From Chondrilla cf. caribensis (lineage: Eukaryota; Porifera; Demospongiae; Chondrillida; Chondrillidae): a stretch of 32,500 nt of DNA. The position numbers were made by a program, and so were the translations under genes. Where the stretch lies: the NCBI GenBank assembly GCA_964020155.1, contig OZ026546.1, forward strand, positions 5,640,400-5,672,899, read 5' to 3'. Positions 1 to 9,710 of the stretch are shown here, piece after piece (within the stretch, counting starts at the first letter, position 1; the number at the start of each line of letters is the position of its first letter). Under the pieces are notes generated by a model. It had not been told where the DNA came from. It did not search any database and saw only the letters and a list, made by a program, of their open reading frames with translations.

Positions 1-54
1 GCTGCTACACAGCCTGTCATGTACAGTCACATGTTACTGTCTGGTCATACTCAC

Positions 55-1365
55 ATCTGATTCGCTGTCAGAATCTTCCTCCTTCACAGACATTAGCTCA
101 CTATAAATTTTGTTCACTGGTAGCTGATGTCTACCTGCTTGACTACGATACTGTATTGGCAAGGTGGACACTTTCTTAGCCTTCGGAAAGCTGCGTTTTA
201 GATTATATTCGCTGATAGCTTTTGCTCTAGGCCGATGTCTACTCACCAGTGGAGGGGTGTTGGGTACCGGGATGTTGATGTCCTTTGGCAAAGCAAGGAG
301 AGATCGGAGATGTTCCTGAATATCCACCATTGTCTTGTTATTTGCTGCGATTCCTTGAATTGCATTTTCCAATGCTTCGCTGATTTCAAACACATTGTGT
401 AGATGACCAATACTCAGTTGTTCAGTCAGCTGGGAAATCTCTTTGTGTATGACATCCAATCTAGGTCTATCTGCAGAATCCGTCTTCAAGCAATTCTTGA
501 TCAATGGTAGAAATAGCTTATCCTTGCCTTCAAGCTTTTTGAGGTACATCATTCTACGGGCTTCTTCACTGTAAATTACAACCATGTCATCATCTGAAGA
601 GCTGAGTTGTAGTGGCTGTGCGGAGGGTACTGGAGTCTCCTGAATTAGCGTGTGAAGGCAGAGAACACCGAACGAGAATGCGTCCCTAGTTGCAGGCAAG
701 GTCAAATCCTTCTCTCTCAATTTGCGAGAAGGTAGCTCGAAGAAATCTGGCGGAACGTGATACGATATACTAGTGTTGTAGGGTTCTAGCTGGTTATCGT
801 ACGTGTGAAACTCGGACCCGGTAATCTTCACTCCGAGATCCAGTTTACCTCTCAGATCTTCACTAACATACACGTGGTCTGCCTTAAGGTCCCCAAACGG
901 TACTGGAGGCTCCAGGGAGTGCAGATAGCAGAGAGCGGACGAGATATCGTAGAGAATGGTGCTTTTGACGGAGAGAGGGAACTGTGATTTGGGTCGTGTT
1001 TCCAGCAGGACCTTCAGGTTGGCCTCGAGACGTTCGGTCACCATCCACAGTGTAGCGCCCACCTCGGAGAGGCCCAATAACGATACGATGGCGGGGTGTC
1101 TCAGTCTCCTCCACAACTCGACGGTCGATATCAGGTCCTCGTTAACTTTCCCCACCACTCTGGCAGCACAAGGCGCGTGTATCCACTCGGCTTCAACCAA
1201 CTCGCCAAAATAACCATAGTGGATAACGTCCTCGGAAACAACCACGTCATTTAAGAGTAGACTCGACCAGATAGGCGTCCTGCGTTTCACTTGTGAGGCT
1301 TCCACAGCTAACAAATCTCTCGCGCGAACCTCGTCACCCATCCCACCACAGACACTACCGAACAT
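55..1365 (-). CDS. TKL-type pseudokinase, first coding exon (gene 1; continues beyond left edge)
   Basis: The 437 codons from ATG at 1363-1365 encode a protein-kinase fold in which the catalytic residues are replaced. The beta-3 lysine position is Arg (ARVV, residue 69). The HRD position reads FGD (157-159), with His (164) where the Mg-binding Asn belongs. DFG is replaced by TGS (182-184). The hydrophobic core survives, for example SILYDISSALCYLHS-like helix E and DAFSFGVLCLHT helix F. A helical segment near residues 325-360 may form a coiled coil. I end the exon at 55 because GTGAGT at 54-49 is a strong donor in phase 0; reading through meets a stop at 34-36. It is a divergent paralogue of the gene starting at 1658 and is related to the front domain of the gene at 6089-10959. 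Likely role (inference): a non-catalytic scaffold or regulator. The substrate and the remaining exons are unknown. Confidence 0.8.
840..1205 (-). repeat. Left arm of inverted paralogous tract (gene 1 copy)
   Basis: This part of gene 1 is about 95% identical, by hand alignment, to 1755-2110 of gene 2 on the opposite strand. The tract covers the segment from the glycine-loop region to the catalytic loop. It includes about 130 consecutive identical bases, so third codon positions are identical too. The genes are clearly more diverged before and after it. Confidence 0.8.
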
Positions 1366-1657
1366 GAGCAGGCGAGGTGACTATTGTGTTCTATTATTCC
1401 GTCATACATAATATTTACTATACTAATACTCTATATAAATTTATAGGGCATGTATATTATATGTCTATATAAAGTACCATATATAATAGTATAGTATCTA
1501 TATAAAGTATATATAAGCTGAGCGAACAGCTGCAGGGCGTGACTGTTTCTGGGACTCGTAAACGAAGGGTACATCATGTGACAATCACGTGAAATGAAAG
1601 TATAATAGTTATACTGCGCCTTTCCGGTTATACGCATATAGCCATCGTATTTCTCTG
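1366..1657. promoter_or_regulatory. Divergent promoter region between two pseudokinase genes
   Basis: The two start codons face away from each other across 292 bp, so this interval must hold both 5' UTRs and probably both core promoters. It is AT-rich at its centre. CTATATAAAGT occurs twice, at 1465-1475 and 1498-1508, and further TATA-like stretches lie near 1430-1445. Which TATA serves which gene cannot be told from the sequence. Confidence 0.5.
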
Positions 1658-2896
1658 ATGAATCCTTTGCGCTCACTGACAGAAAGTCAGCCTCGCCTTG
1701 TGCTCAAAGATGTCACGATCTTGAACGACGTCCTCCACTATGGCTCTTTCGGCGAGCTGATGAAAGCCGAGTGGATACACGCGCCTTGTGCTGCGAGAGT
1801 GGTGGGGAAAGTTAACGAAGACCTGATATCGACCGTCGAGTTGTGGATGGGGCTGAGACATCCCGCCATCGTATCGTTATTGGGCCTCTCCGAGGTGGGC
1901 GCTACACTGTGGATGGTAACCGAACGTCTAGCCGCCAACCTGAAGATCCTGCTGGAAACACGACCCAAATCACAGTTCCCTCTCTCCGTCAAAAGCACCA
2001 TTCTCTACGATATCTCGTCCGCTCTCTGCTATCTGCACTCCCTGGAGCCTCCAGTACCGTTTGGGGACCTAAAGGCAGACCACGTGTACGTTAGTGAAGA
2101 TCTAAGAGGTAAACTGGATCTCGGAGTGAAGATTACCGGATCCGACTACCACACGTACGGTAACTTGTTCGAATCCTACAACCCTAGTGTGTCGTTCCAC
2201 GTCCCGCCAGATTTGATAAATCAAGCCTTCGCCAGTCCAAAACTGAAGGAGAAAGGAGGGTCTGCCTTGTCGGCAGCATGGGACGCCTTCTCGTTCGGTG
2301 TTCTCTGCCTGCACACGATAATCCAGGAGGCACCGGTACCAAGTGGACACTCGCTGGAAAGCTGTAAAGGAGACGACGACAATGCCTATTTCCATACTGA
2401 AGTGGAATTGAGGAGTGAGTACATCATCAAGTTGGTGGACAAAGAGAAGCTATTTTTACCACTAATCGAGAGCTGTTTGAGCACCACCCCGGAATCAAGA
2501 CCGCCTTTGGACCACGTTCTCAGGGATGTGATGCAGATCTGCACTCAGGTGACTCACCAATATTGCGTCTCTACTGCAGGAGAATGCTTTGACTTGCAAC
2601 AACACCTGGAGGCCCTTGACAAGGAGGTTCAAATCAAAAAGGATGAATTGCAGCAAATTCATGGCCAATTGTGTTCCCTTCTTAATTCTCCTCGGCAGTC
2701 GCACTTACACTCACTCCACACCTCCCTGGACGTCTACTCCAGCAGTGAAGATTCAAATTTCTTCATTCATACTTCTGAACCTGCCAGCAAATCAAGTAGA
2801 ACTAAGTCCTTAACAGACCCTGCATACTATCGCTATAGGACAAGATCAGGAGGGAAAGTTGACTCACTCTCCTCCTCTTATACCAGTGGAATTTCG
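1658..2896 (+). CDS. Gene 2 exon 1 (pseudokinase domain)
   Basis: 413 complete codons from ATG at 1658. The donor GTATGTGTGTG begins at 2897 and merges into a (TG)n tract. Translation beyond this point is only a Cys-Val repeat, which is why the exon is ended here. Confidence 0.8.
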
Positions 2897-2924
2897 GTAT
2901 GTGTGTGTGTGCATGCGTGTGTGT

Positions 2925-2977
<53 letters not shown>

Positions 2978-3043
2978 GTGTGTGGGTGTGGTGTATGGTG
3001 TGTGTGTTGTGTATGATGTGTGTTGTATGTGGGTGTGGTGTAT

Positions 3044-3100
<57 letters not shown>

Positions 3101-3891
3101 TGTGGTGTGTGTGTTGTGTGTGGGTGTGTGTATGGTGTGTGTGTGGGGTGGGTGTGTGTGCTTGTGTATGGGTTTATTGTGTACATGTGTGTGTGGGGGT
3201 GGGTGGTTGTGCCGGGGGTGCATGTGTTGTTGAGTTGGCTAAGCATATATCTGTTTGTCATGATTTCTTCTCTTTTCCCATTACACAGTCAAGTAGTAAT
3301 GGAACCTCACACAAAGGTGACTTGCTGAGTTCTTCAAGTCATTTTGATTCATCCTCAGAGGACCTTAGTGTCTGTTCCAAGGTATCAGATCGGTATAAGG
3401 AAGAACATATTGACATCAACTCACCCCTATTAAAGATGTTGAGCTCTCCATCTGATCCTCCTACTGACATTGGTGTTGAGGACAAATCAAGGCTTTCCTC
3501 TTCGGAACCACAGACGAGTTGGTACAAAAAAGCCATAAAGTACCCATTTTTCAGAAGAAAGAAGCCACATTCCCTTAGTAGTGACTCCCCAATGAATGTC
3601 ACAATGCAGAAGAACACTACTTACGAGCCACAGGAGGTGAAACTCACGGGCAGCAGTGTGCATGGGGCAGACAGGATACCGCTCTCCACTTCGGATCAAA
3701 CAGATGTGGAGATGATGCAAAACCCCTCCTACGAAACCACCACACCTCGTTTAGGTGTAGACGCAGACCATGAGTATAATTACATCAAGGCCAATGGACA
3801 GAAGAGTGCTCATAAAGACATGGAAGGGATATTGACGGCTAACGTGGATATGACATGTAATCCTTCATATCAGCCAATACGGCACCATTAA
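1658..3891 (+). CDS. TKL-type pseudokinase with tyrosine-motif tail (gene 2), complete, two exons
   Basis: Exons 1658-2896 and 3289-3891 join in phase 0 to give 613 residues. Exon 1 carries a kinase fold lacking catalytic residues: Arg48 at the beta-3 lysine, FGD (135-137) for HRD, His142 for the loop Asn, TGS (160-162) for DFG. A likely coiled coil follows at about 310-345. Exon 2 is a Ser-rich, probably disordered tail with a basic aromatic patch (WYKKAIKYPFFRRKKP, about 491-506) and three N-[PT]-[ST]-Y motifs at Tyr525, Tyr561 and Tyr607, plus a DADHEYNYI motif (Tyr576/578). NPxY-type motifs are known docking sites for PTB domains; phosphorylated tyrosines can bind SH2 domains. No signal peptide or membrane span is seen, so it is probably cytosolic. 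Expected role (inference): phospho-dependent adaptor. Confidence 0.82.
1755..2110 (+). repeat. Right arm of inverted paralogous tract (gene 2 copy)
   Basis: Inverted partner of 840-1205. Similarity continues more weakly to about 2150, then falls off in the activation-segment region, where the two proteins differ at many positions. Confidence 0.8.
2897..3288 (+). other. Gene 2 intron, almost entirely a compound (TG)n microsatellite
   Basis: The intron is 392 bp. From the donor to about 3210 it is imperfect (TG)n broken by TGGTGT, TTGTG and GGGTG variants. Only the last 80 bases are ordinary sequence, with a pyrimidine-rich stretch (TTCTTCTCTTTTCCCATTAC) before the acceptor CACAG at 3284-3288. 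Confidence 0.8.
3289..3891 (+). CDS. Gene 2 exon 2 (tyrosine-motif tail and stop)
   Basis: 201 codons including stop TAA at 3889-3891. Three spaced copies of a loose [ND]-V-x-M-x-x-N-[PT]-[ST]-Y-[EQ] unit are visible, at about residues 516-526, 552-562 and 598-608 of the joined protein. Confidence 0.8.
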   Translation, partial: SSSNGTSHKGDLLSSSSHFDSSSEDLSVCSKVSDRYKEEHIDINSPLLKMLSSPSDPPTDIGVEDKSRLSSSEPQTSWYKKAIKYPFFRRKKPHSLSSDSPMNVTMQKNTTYEPQEVKLTGSSVHGADRIPLSTSDQTDVEMMQNPSYETTTPRLGVDADHEYNYIKANGQKSAHKDMEGILTANVDMTCNPSYQPIRHH

Positions 3892-3995
3892 GACACCAAG
3901 AATAATAATGAGTATTCATAATATTATGTATAAATAGTGCAGACCTTAAGCTGAAGCTAGAGGTTGTTGATATTATGTACTATTTATTGTTTCAG

Positions 3996-3996
<1 letters not shown>

Positions 3997-4048
<52 letters not shown>

Positions 4049-4101
4049 TGTATTATTTATGTGCATGTGTGTAATGTCTGTGTTTCTCTTATGTGCACAA
4101 G

Positions 4102-4177
<76 letters not shown>
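3997..4177. repeat. Paired (TG)n microsatellites
   Basis: Two nearly pure TG dinucleotide tracts at 3997-4046 and 4103-4177 are separated by about 55 bases of non-repeat sequence. Confidence 0.9.
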
Positions 4178-4178
<1 letters not shown>

Positions 4179-4645
4179 CGGTGTTGATGTTATGGGTAAG
4201 CTTGCTCACCTGTTTGCATTAATATCAGAAACACGTTTATTATTTTGTGTACCTTTTTTAGATTCACAGTGATTATATCAGTTCATCGCTACCACTTGTT
4301 CATGCGAATGTTCACTAAGAATGTTTTTAAAATTTAAAGTTGAATTTAAAAGTGAAAGTTAATAAGGAATCGTCCCACCCCTCCTACATAGCTGCATGAG
4401 ATGATAATAAAATGAAACAGATAGTGGTAGGACGTTGACGTATTATCTCCTTGTCCTCTTGTAATGATTGTGAAGAGATCTACATAGACGTGTATTAATA
4501 TGCGTAGGGAATACATGGCTTTTAGCCTGCCCCATCAATATTGTGCGAATCATACTTGTTAAACCTAGAGGTACAGTACACACGTATTTATGACAACAAA
4601 TATGCACGTTATTTATAATATGTACGTAGTAATTAATATAATACA

Positions 4646-4818
4646 CAGTGAAACCTCTCTAATCCGACACTCAATGGGACCTGAGAATAATCTTGGACTT
4701 GGAGGTTGTTGGATTATGGAGCACCTCTTACCATACGTATGGTGACTGTACCTCATGTAATGGTCAGATTAGAGAGAATGTTAGATTATAGAGGTGTCAG
4801 ATTAGCAAGGTTTCGCTG
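4646..4818. mobile_element. Short foldback element (MITE-like, family A copy 1)
   Basis: The element starts CAGTGAAACCTCTCTAATC. Its other end is the imperfect reverse complement (GATTAGCAAGGTTTCGCTG). There is no coding capacity. Internal sequence is also partly self-complementary (TTGGATTATGGAG against AATCCGACAC-type ends). Confidence 0.65.
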
Positions 4819-5083
4819 TATATGGAATATATGCATTGTATTACTGTAAAAAGAACATGTTATTGTTCATCATAACTCTAGTACTTCTTTCGTGACATAC
4901 TAGCTATAGCTAGTGCACAACAAAATGCACAAAAAGTGAAAATGTGCATGATAATACACTGCAGTCATTGGCTTCAGTGCATAATTGTTTTTTGAAGAGT
5001 ATTATATCAATATGATATGTAATATATACACAATATTATTATAAAAAATTAATATTATATAAGGTAACTGTGTACACCGTATA

Positions 5084-5257
5084 CAGTGAATTCTCGTTAA
5101 TCCGCCACTGCTTTTTTTGCCAAACCTTTTAATCCACCGCAATTTCCCAGTACCAGTATAATGTACAAGTACCAATGAATATCCAGTTAATCCGCCAAAC
5201 TCGTTAATCCACCATATTCTTTGAAAATGAATTACAGCGGATAACAAGGATTCACTG
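5084..5257. mobile_element. Short foldback element (MITE-like, family A copy 2)
   Basis: Ends are CAGTGAATTCTCGTTAATCC and the inverted GGATAACAAGGATTCACTG, flanked by TA on both sides. It shares the CAGTG start and the T-C-rich tail with the neighbouring copies but has a different interior. Confidence 0.65.
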
Positions 5258-5490
5258 TATGTCCTATATTCTGCATACCATATTAATGCAGCATTATATA
5301 TTTTTCATATAAAACAACCATATAATGTATGTACATTATAATATAATATTGTATGCATAATACCGATATCCTATTATGTTCATAATACAAAAATATTAAT
5401 GCATAGCTCCATTAATAATATGATAATATTATAATATTATTATTACTCTTGCATCATCATCATCATCAGGTATCATTATATGTATATATA

Positions 5491-5679
5491 CAGTGGAACC
5501 TCTCTATAATGAACACTTTGGGACCTTATTTGATTTTAGTCCGGCCTTATTACAGAGGTGTCCTCAATTCAGAGGTCACTTAATACAGTACAGTACTACA
5601 CTGGGACACAGAATGGTGTCCTTATTATAGAGGTTTAAATTTTTGCTATTCAGAGGTTTGTAATAGAGACGTTCCACTG
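5491..5679. mobile_element. Short foldback element (MITE-like, family A copy 3)
   Basis: Ends are CAGTGGAACCTCTCTATAAT and the inverted GTAATAGAGACGTTCCACTG, flanked by TA. The interior repeats the motif (TTATTACAGAGGTGTCC, TTATTATAGAGG), so the whole element can fold back on itself. Confidence 0.7.
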
Positions 5680-6088
5680 TATTATTATCACTGTTTATAT
5701 AAAATGCCATCAAAACATGCATACTTCAATGAGCAAAATTAATAATAATTCAAGTGGATGTTGACCCAGCAACAAAAATATATAAAAACTGTAATTCTAA
5801 TAATAATCAAACAAAAATGTACATAATCAATATCGTAGGCACAACACACGTTCACTCAGTGAACTGTAGACATAAACAACGGCATGAATTACGGATACTC
5901 TAAACTACAGTACGCACAAAGTAGTGTGGAGTATCTATGGCAGAATACATGAGAAATTCAAATACACAAGTAGGAGTGGACGAATTTCACATTGCCAGTC
6001 AACGCAAAAACGTAAATGTAAGTACATACGTACACGTACACAAACACAATGTCAAACAGTGCAATACTATAACATGTAATGTTGAAGT

Positions 6089-7214
6089 TTAGGCTACCAA
6101 GGAGGACAAATCACCCTCCAGGGACGAGAATGAAGGGCGTTTGGTTGGATTCAGGTTGAAGCAGTTTTTCATGATCACGTGGACTTCGGACGACGTGTTA
6201 CCAGGGAGACAGGGCGATACTCCGTCGGCAACCTTCACAGCGATGTCATCGTCAGAAATGTCCTCATAGGGTAACGATCCTTTCGAGAATAACTCCACCA
6301 TGACAATTCCAAACGACCACACTTCAGACTTTGATGTGTATGAAGTCCCATAGGAGGACAGCACTTCTGGTGCTATCCATCTTGGGTCGTTGGAAGCGGT
6401 GTAAATCCTGGCCAGAATCGGGTCCTTGGCTTTTGCGAAAGTACAAGACTGTCTAAAGCCGGACAGTTTGCACATTCCGCTCCCATCCACAAGCACACTA
6501 GAAGCTTTGAGCCCTCTGTGAAGTACCCCACAATCCTCTACAAATGCCATGGCTGAGGCGATTTGTGCCAAGTAGCCCAAGAGATCGTGCGTGTACAAGT
6601 TGGGTGCGTATTTCCTGACAAATTGCAGAAGGTTGCCCTCATTGCAAAACTCCATGGCTAGGTAGGGTTGGTTCAGCCAGCAGCACACACCATACAGTTT
6701 CGCGATATTCGGGTGTGGACCCAACCGATGTAGGCAGTTCAGCACACCCAACTCTGTGTAGAGAGCAGATGAGTTGTCCTTCTGTCTCTGCTCATCCAGT
6801 GTGATGGTCTTGATGGCAGTTGGCTTAGTAACACCATCAGTTCCTGTAAAGCTGCCAGACCAGACGGTGAATCTTTTCCCCTGGTAGATCTCCTTGTCCA
6901 TTTTCAGCGACTCGCGAGTAATTTCCGACCTCTGGCTCACATAAGGCAGGGTCATCTGCGTCACCAGGCCCAGCAGTCTTGAAGTGTACGATTTGATCAA
7001 TTCGCTGATGGTGACGTAATTCGGTGTGCCGCAGCTGTTCAGCGAGAACGTTTCTTCTGGAGTCTCGAAAATCTGGTACGAGTGTGGCCGACCTCCGTAC
7101 TTGAGAACAAGGACGTAGCCTTGCGATCCTTTCCTCACAACATAGGATCCGGTTGTGATGTAGGACTTTCTCATGTGGTAATCAAGGACATCTCGTGACA
7201 TTCTGGTGAACCAG
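6089..7214 (-). CDS. Gene 3 exon 4: SH2 plus tyrosine-kinase-like pseudokinase
   Basis: The exon starts after the acceptor CTTCATCTTCAG. The first base completes an Ile codon, and the next codon is the Trp that opens SH2 domains (WFTRMSRDVL). The SH2 phosphate-binding Arg is present. The kinase domain has typical TK landmarks (WIAPEVL, SEVWSFGIVMVELF, LPYEDI), but both catalytic aspartates are replaced (HRG, SGF). Stop TAG at 6089-6091. Confidence 0.85.
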
Positions 7215-9640
7215 CTGAAGATGAAGAGACGAAGCAGTCACAAGTGAGTTGGGAGGGTGGTGTAAGCAAAAAAGCTTGTATATGTAACGAATACAAAGTA
7301 CATTACATAGGAGTTGAGGATAACCAACAATTAAAGTAAATCTCAGACATGATGGAATTGAATTTATCTGAGTAAGTACGTACATATAGCACATACTCTA
7401 GAGACTCACTGAGAGACAAACACCTTAAAGACAAATTGCCACTCAATACTAACCAATTTTGAGCATTATTAGCATTGATGTTGCAGTGTACATACAACGA
7501 ACCCTGATAACAAGAACTCATCTTGTGAGTGCTCTACAGTACACCTTTATTGTACATGGACTGTATATTTTACATATCACACTGATTGATGTACGTATTG
7601 CTTACATTTCGTCCTCAATTGGCTTCACTTCCGCCAAATATTCGGGAGGAATATACTCGGCATTCCCGTTTGTCTCTGTGCGGACCAGACACGACTCCGG
7701 CATCCACTTGAGAACAGTCACTCTGTCCGCGAACTTCAAGGTCTTGTAGTCTTTCTTAACGATTGCTTCCTTCGGGGAGGGGGAGTGGATTTCCTCATCT
7801 GGATTACTCGAAATCGATGAGGACTACAAATGAAATGAAGAAAGAAGATTGTTAACTAATGAAGAGCAGAGTGCAAATGTGAAATATGAGTTAGCATGAT
7901 AGTACAGTCCAACCTGCTCAGTGTGTACGTACCTCAAGGAGCACACCAAATACATACCTGTTTTCAATACTGGTTGGTATCGTGTACATGAGCTAGGGAC
8001 TGGGTGATGTGTATGTACTATTATTAGTACATGACCCAAGCAGGGTACTTACTAGGCAAGTTGCACTGAATGTACGTACAGAACTACAGTTACTGTGCAC
8101 ACATGCTATGGGTAATGTACATGAATACAGTACCATTGTAACAAATACTGTCTGGAAGAGAAAGAGTCATGAACATGTTGACTTAGTTATCACCAAGACA
8201 CAAGCTACACGGCTGACATTGTTCATAAAGTGCAACATCCTTAGTAAGTACCTGGATTAGTGCATACTCCTGGTTAGTGAGTACACTCCACTCAGTCCCT
8301 AGCTCATGTACATTACATCAACCAGTACTGATAGAAGTAAGTACCTCTGATGAGATGTATGGATCTGGTGTGCCATTCGAAGTACAGACGTACCAAGCAA
8401 GTTGGATTGTACATTGATAGTGAGTTAAGTCGGAGAAGCAAAAGTGCACAGTTAGGTGCACAAGTGCAGTCAAAGGTAAAATTGCCCTAAACTAAGTGGT
8501 CAGTCTGTGTACTTAAACCTTGTGTATACACAGAGACAACCCGAACATACTATGTACACTTTCCTGTACCCACCTACACCTAACAGCATGTGTACTACTA
8601 ACCAACTATGTGTACATACATACCAGTGTGTAGTGGAACTTTCAACAAACACTCGTAAAATTCCAAAACTGCCGGAAACTAACAAACCAAATGTGATTGC
8701 AACAAACACGTATGAGACGTATGTAGTGCAGCCTGTGTGTTCTGTCACATGTAGATACAATACACATGAAGTGAGTGATATTGATGGGAGAGCACACAGG
8801 CTAGTACAATAGAAATTACACGAATAGTAATTGGTATCGACCTCATTGTACATGGCGTAAAGTGTTAGATAGAGATTACATGTTTTTCAAGAATTTTTGC
8901 AGTAAAATGATGTCATGCATCACGGAATGCAGCCAGATGGCAAAGAATGCTAAGTCTGAACATCGAGTCACAGATGAGAACAACAGAGCTAGTCTAGGTT
9001 CCTCCTTATCTTCTACATCAAAGCCATGGCAACACCACAATACTACAACTGGCAGACACATAGGGGTCCCTCACACACACTATAAAGGCCTATATGTACA
9101 GTAGCTGAGAGCAAAGTGTTTTCTGTGCAAACACTCACACTATTTCTACTCACGCTGTGTGATGATGTGTTGCGTTTCAGCGGTTGTTTTGGAAGGACGG
9201 TGGGCTTGCAGCTCTGAGGAGGAGGTGAAGGTGGGGCATGGGGACGAGGTCTGGGCTTGGGAATGGGTTTAGCCGGGTGCTGCAACAGAAGGAGGTACGA
9301 TAATGTTAGCGAACGGAGTTAAAATTGAAAAATGATCTTAATAATTATATGATTGAATGATATAATGTACACATACATGCATGTGTAACGGTGAGTTATA
9401 TGTGATATTTGTAGATCAAGTGTACACAATATGAATTGAATATTACAATTATGAACCACAAATTGATAAGTGATAAGTACGTACTAATATCATAGCAACT
9501 ATATCAGTGTCTTCTCCACATGCGAGTATGCTTTTAACTAGCCATCACTTCCTCACTAACTTATAATTTATCATGACCTTACACATCAGACATGCACACC
9601 TGCAAGCATTCATATGGACACATGTGTATGTGAATGCATG

Positions 9641-9710
<70 letters not shown>

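Larger units (their letters stand above)
3892..6088. other. Intergenic spacer between convergent genes 2 and 3
   Basis: This 2.2 kb lies between the 3' ends of two convergent genes. It holds two (TG)n tracts (3997-4046, 4103-4177), three foldback elements (4646-4818, 5084-5257, 5491-5679), and AT-rich DNA. AATAAA at 4406-4411 (plus) could be the gene 2 polyadenylation signal. No coding region is credible. Confidence 0.6.
7824..9153 (-). other. Gene 3 intron 2
   Basis: 1330 bp, phase 0, donor GTGAGT at 9153-9148, acceptor TAG at 7826-7824. It contains two oppositely oriented copies of a foldback element (7903-8074, 8231-8411). I see no additional exon, although a short alternative exon cannot be excluded. 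Confidence 0.7.

Noticed and set aside
34..54. Last codons of the gene 1 frame up to the stop at 34-36
   Set aside because: A strong GTGAGT donor at 54-49 and the two-exon structure of the paralogue indicate that this is intron.
2898..3233. Cys-Val or His-Thr rich open frames over TG/CA tracts (also at 3975, 9614, 12008, 22190, 23183, 28346, 30646 and 31521)
   Set aside because: They are translations of dinucleotide repeats inside introns or spacers.
8862..9104. Plus-strand frame of about 80 codons inside gene 3 intron 2
   Set aside because: No recognisable domain, no conserved context, and it lies antisense in an intron.
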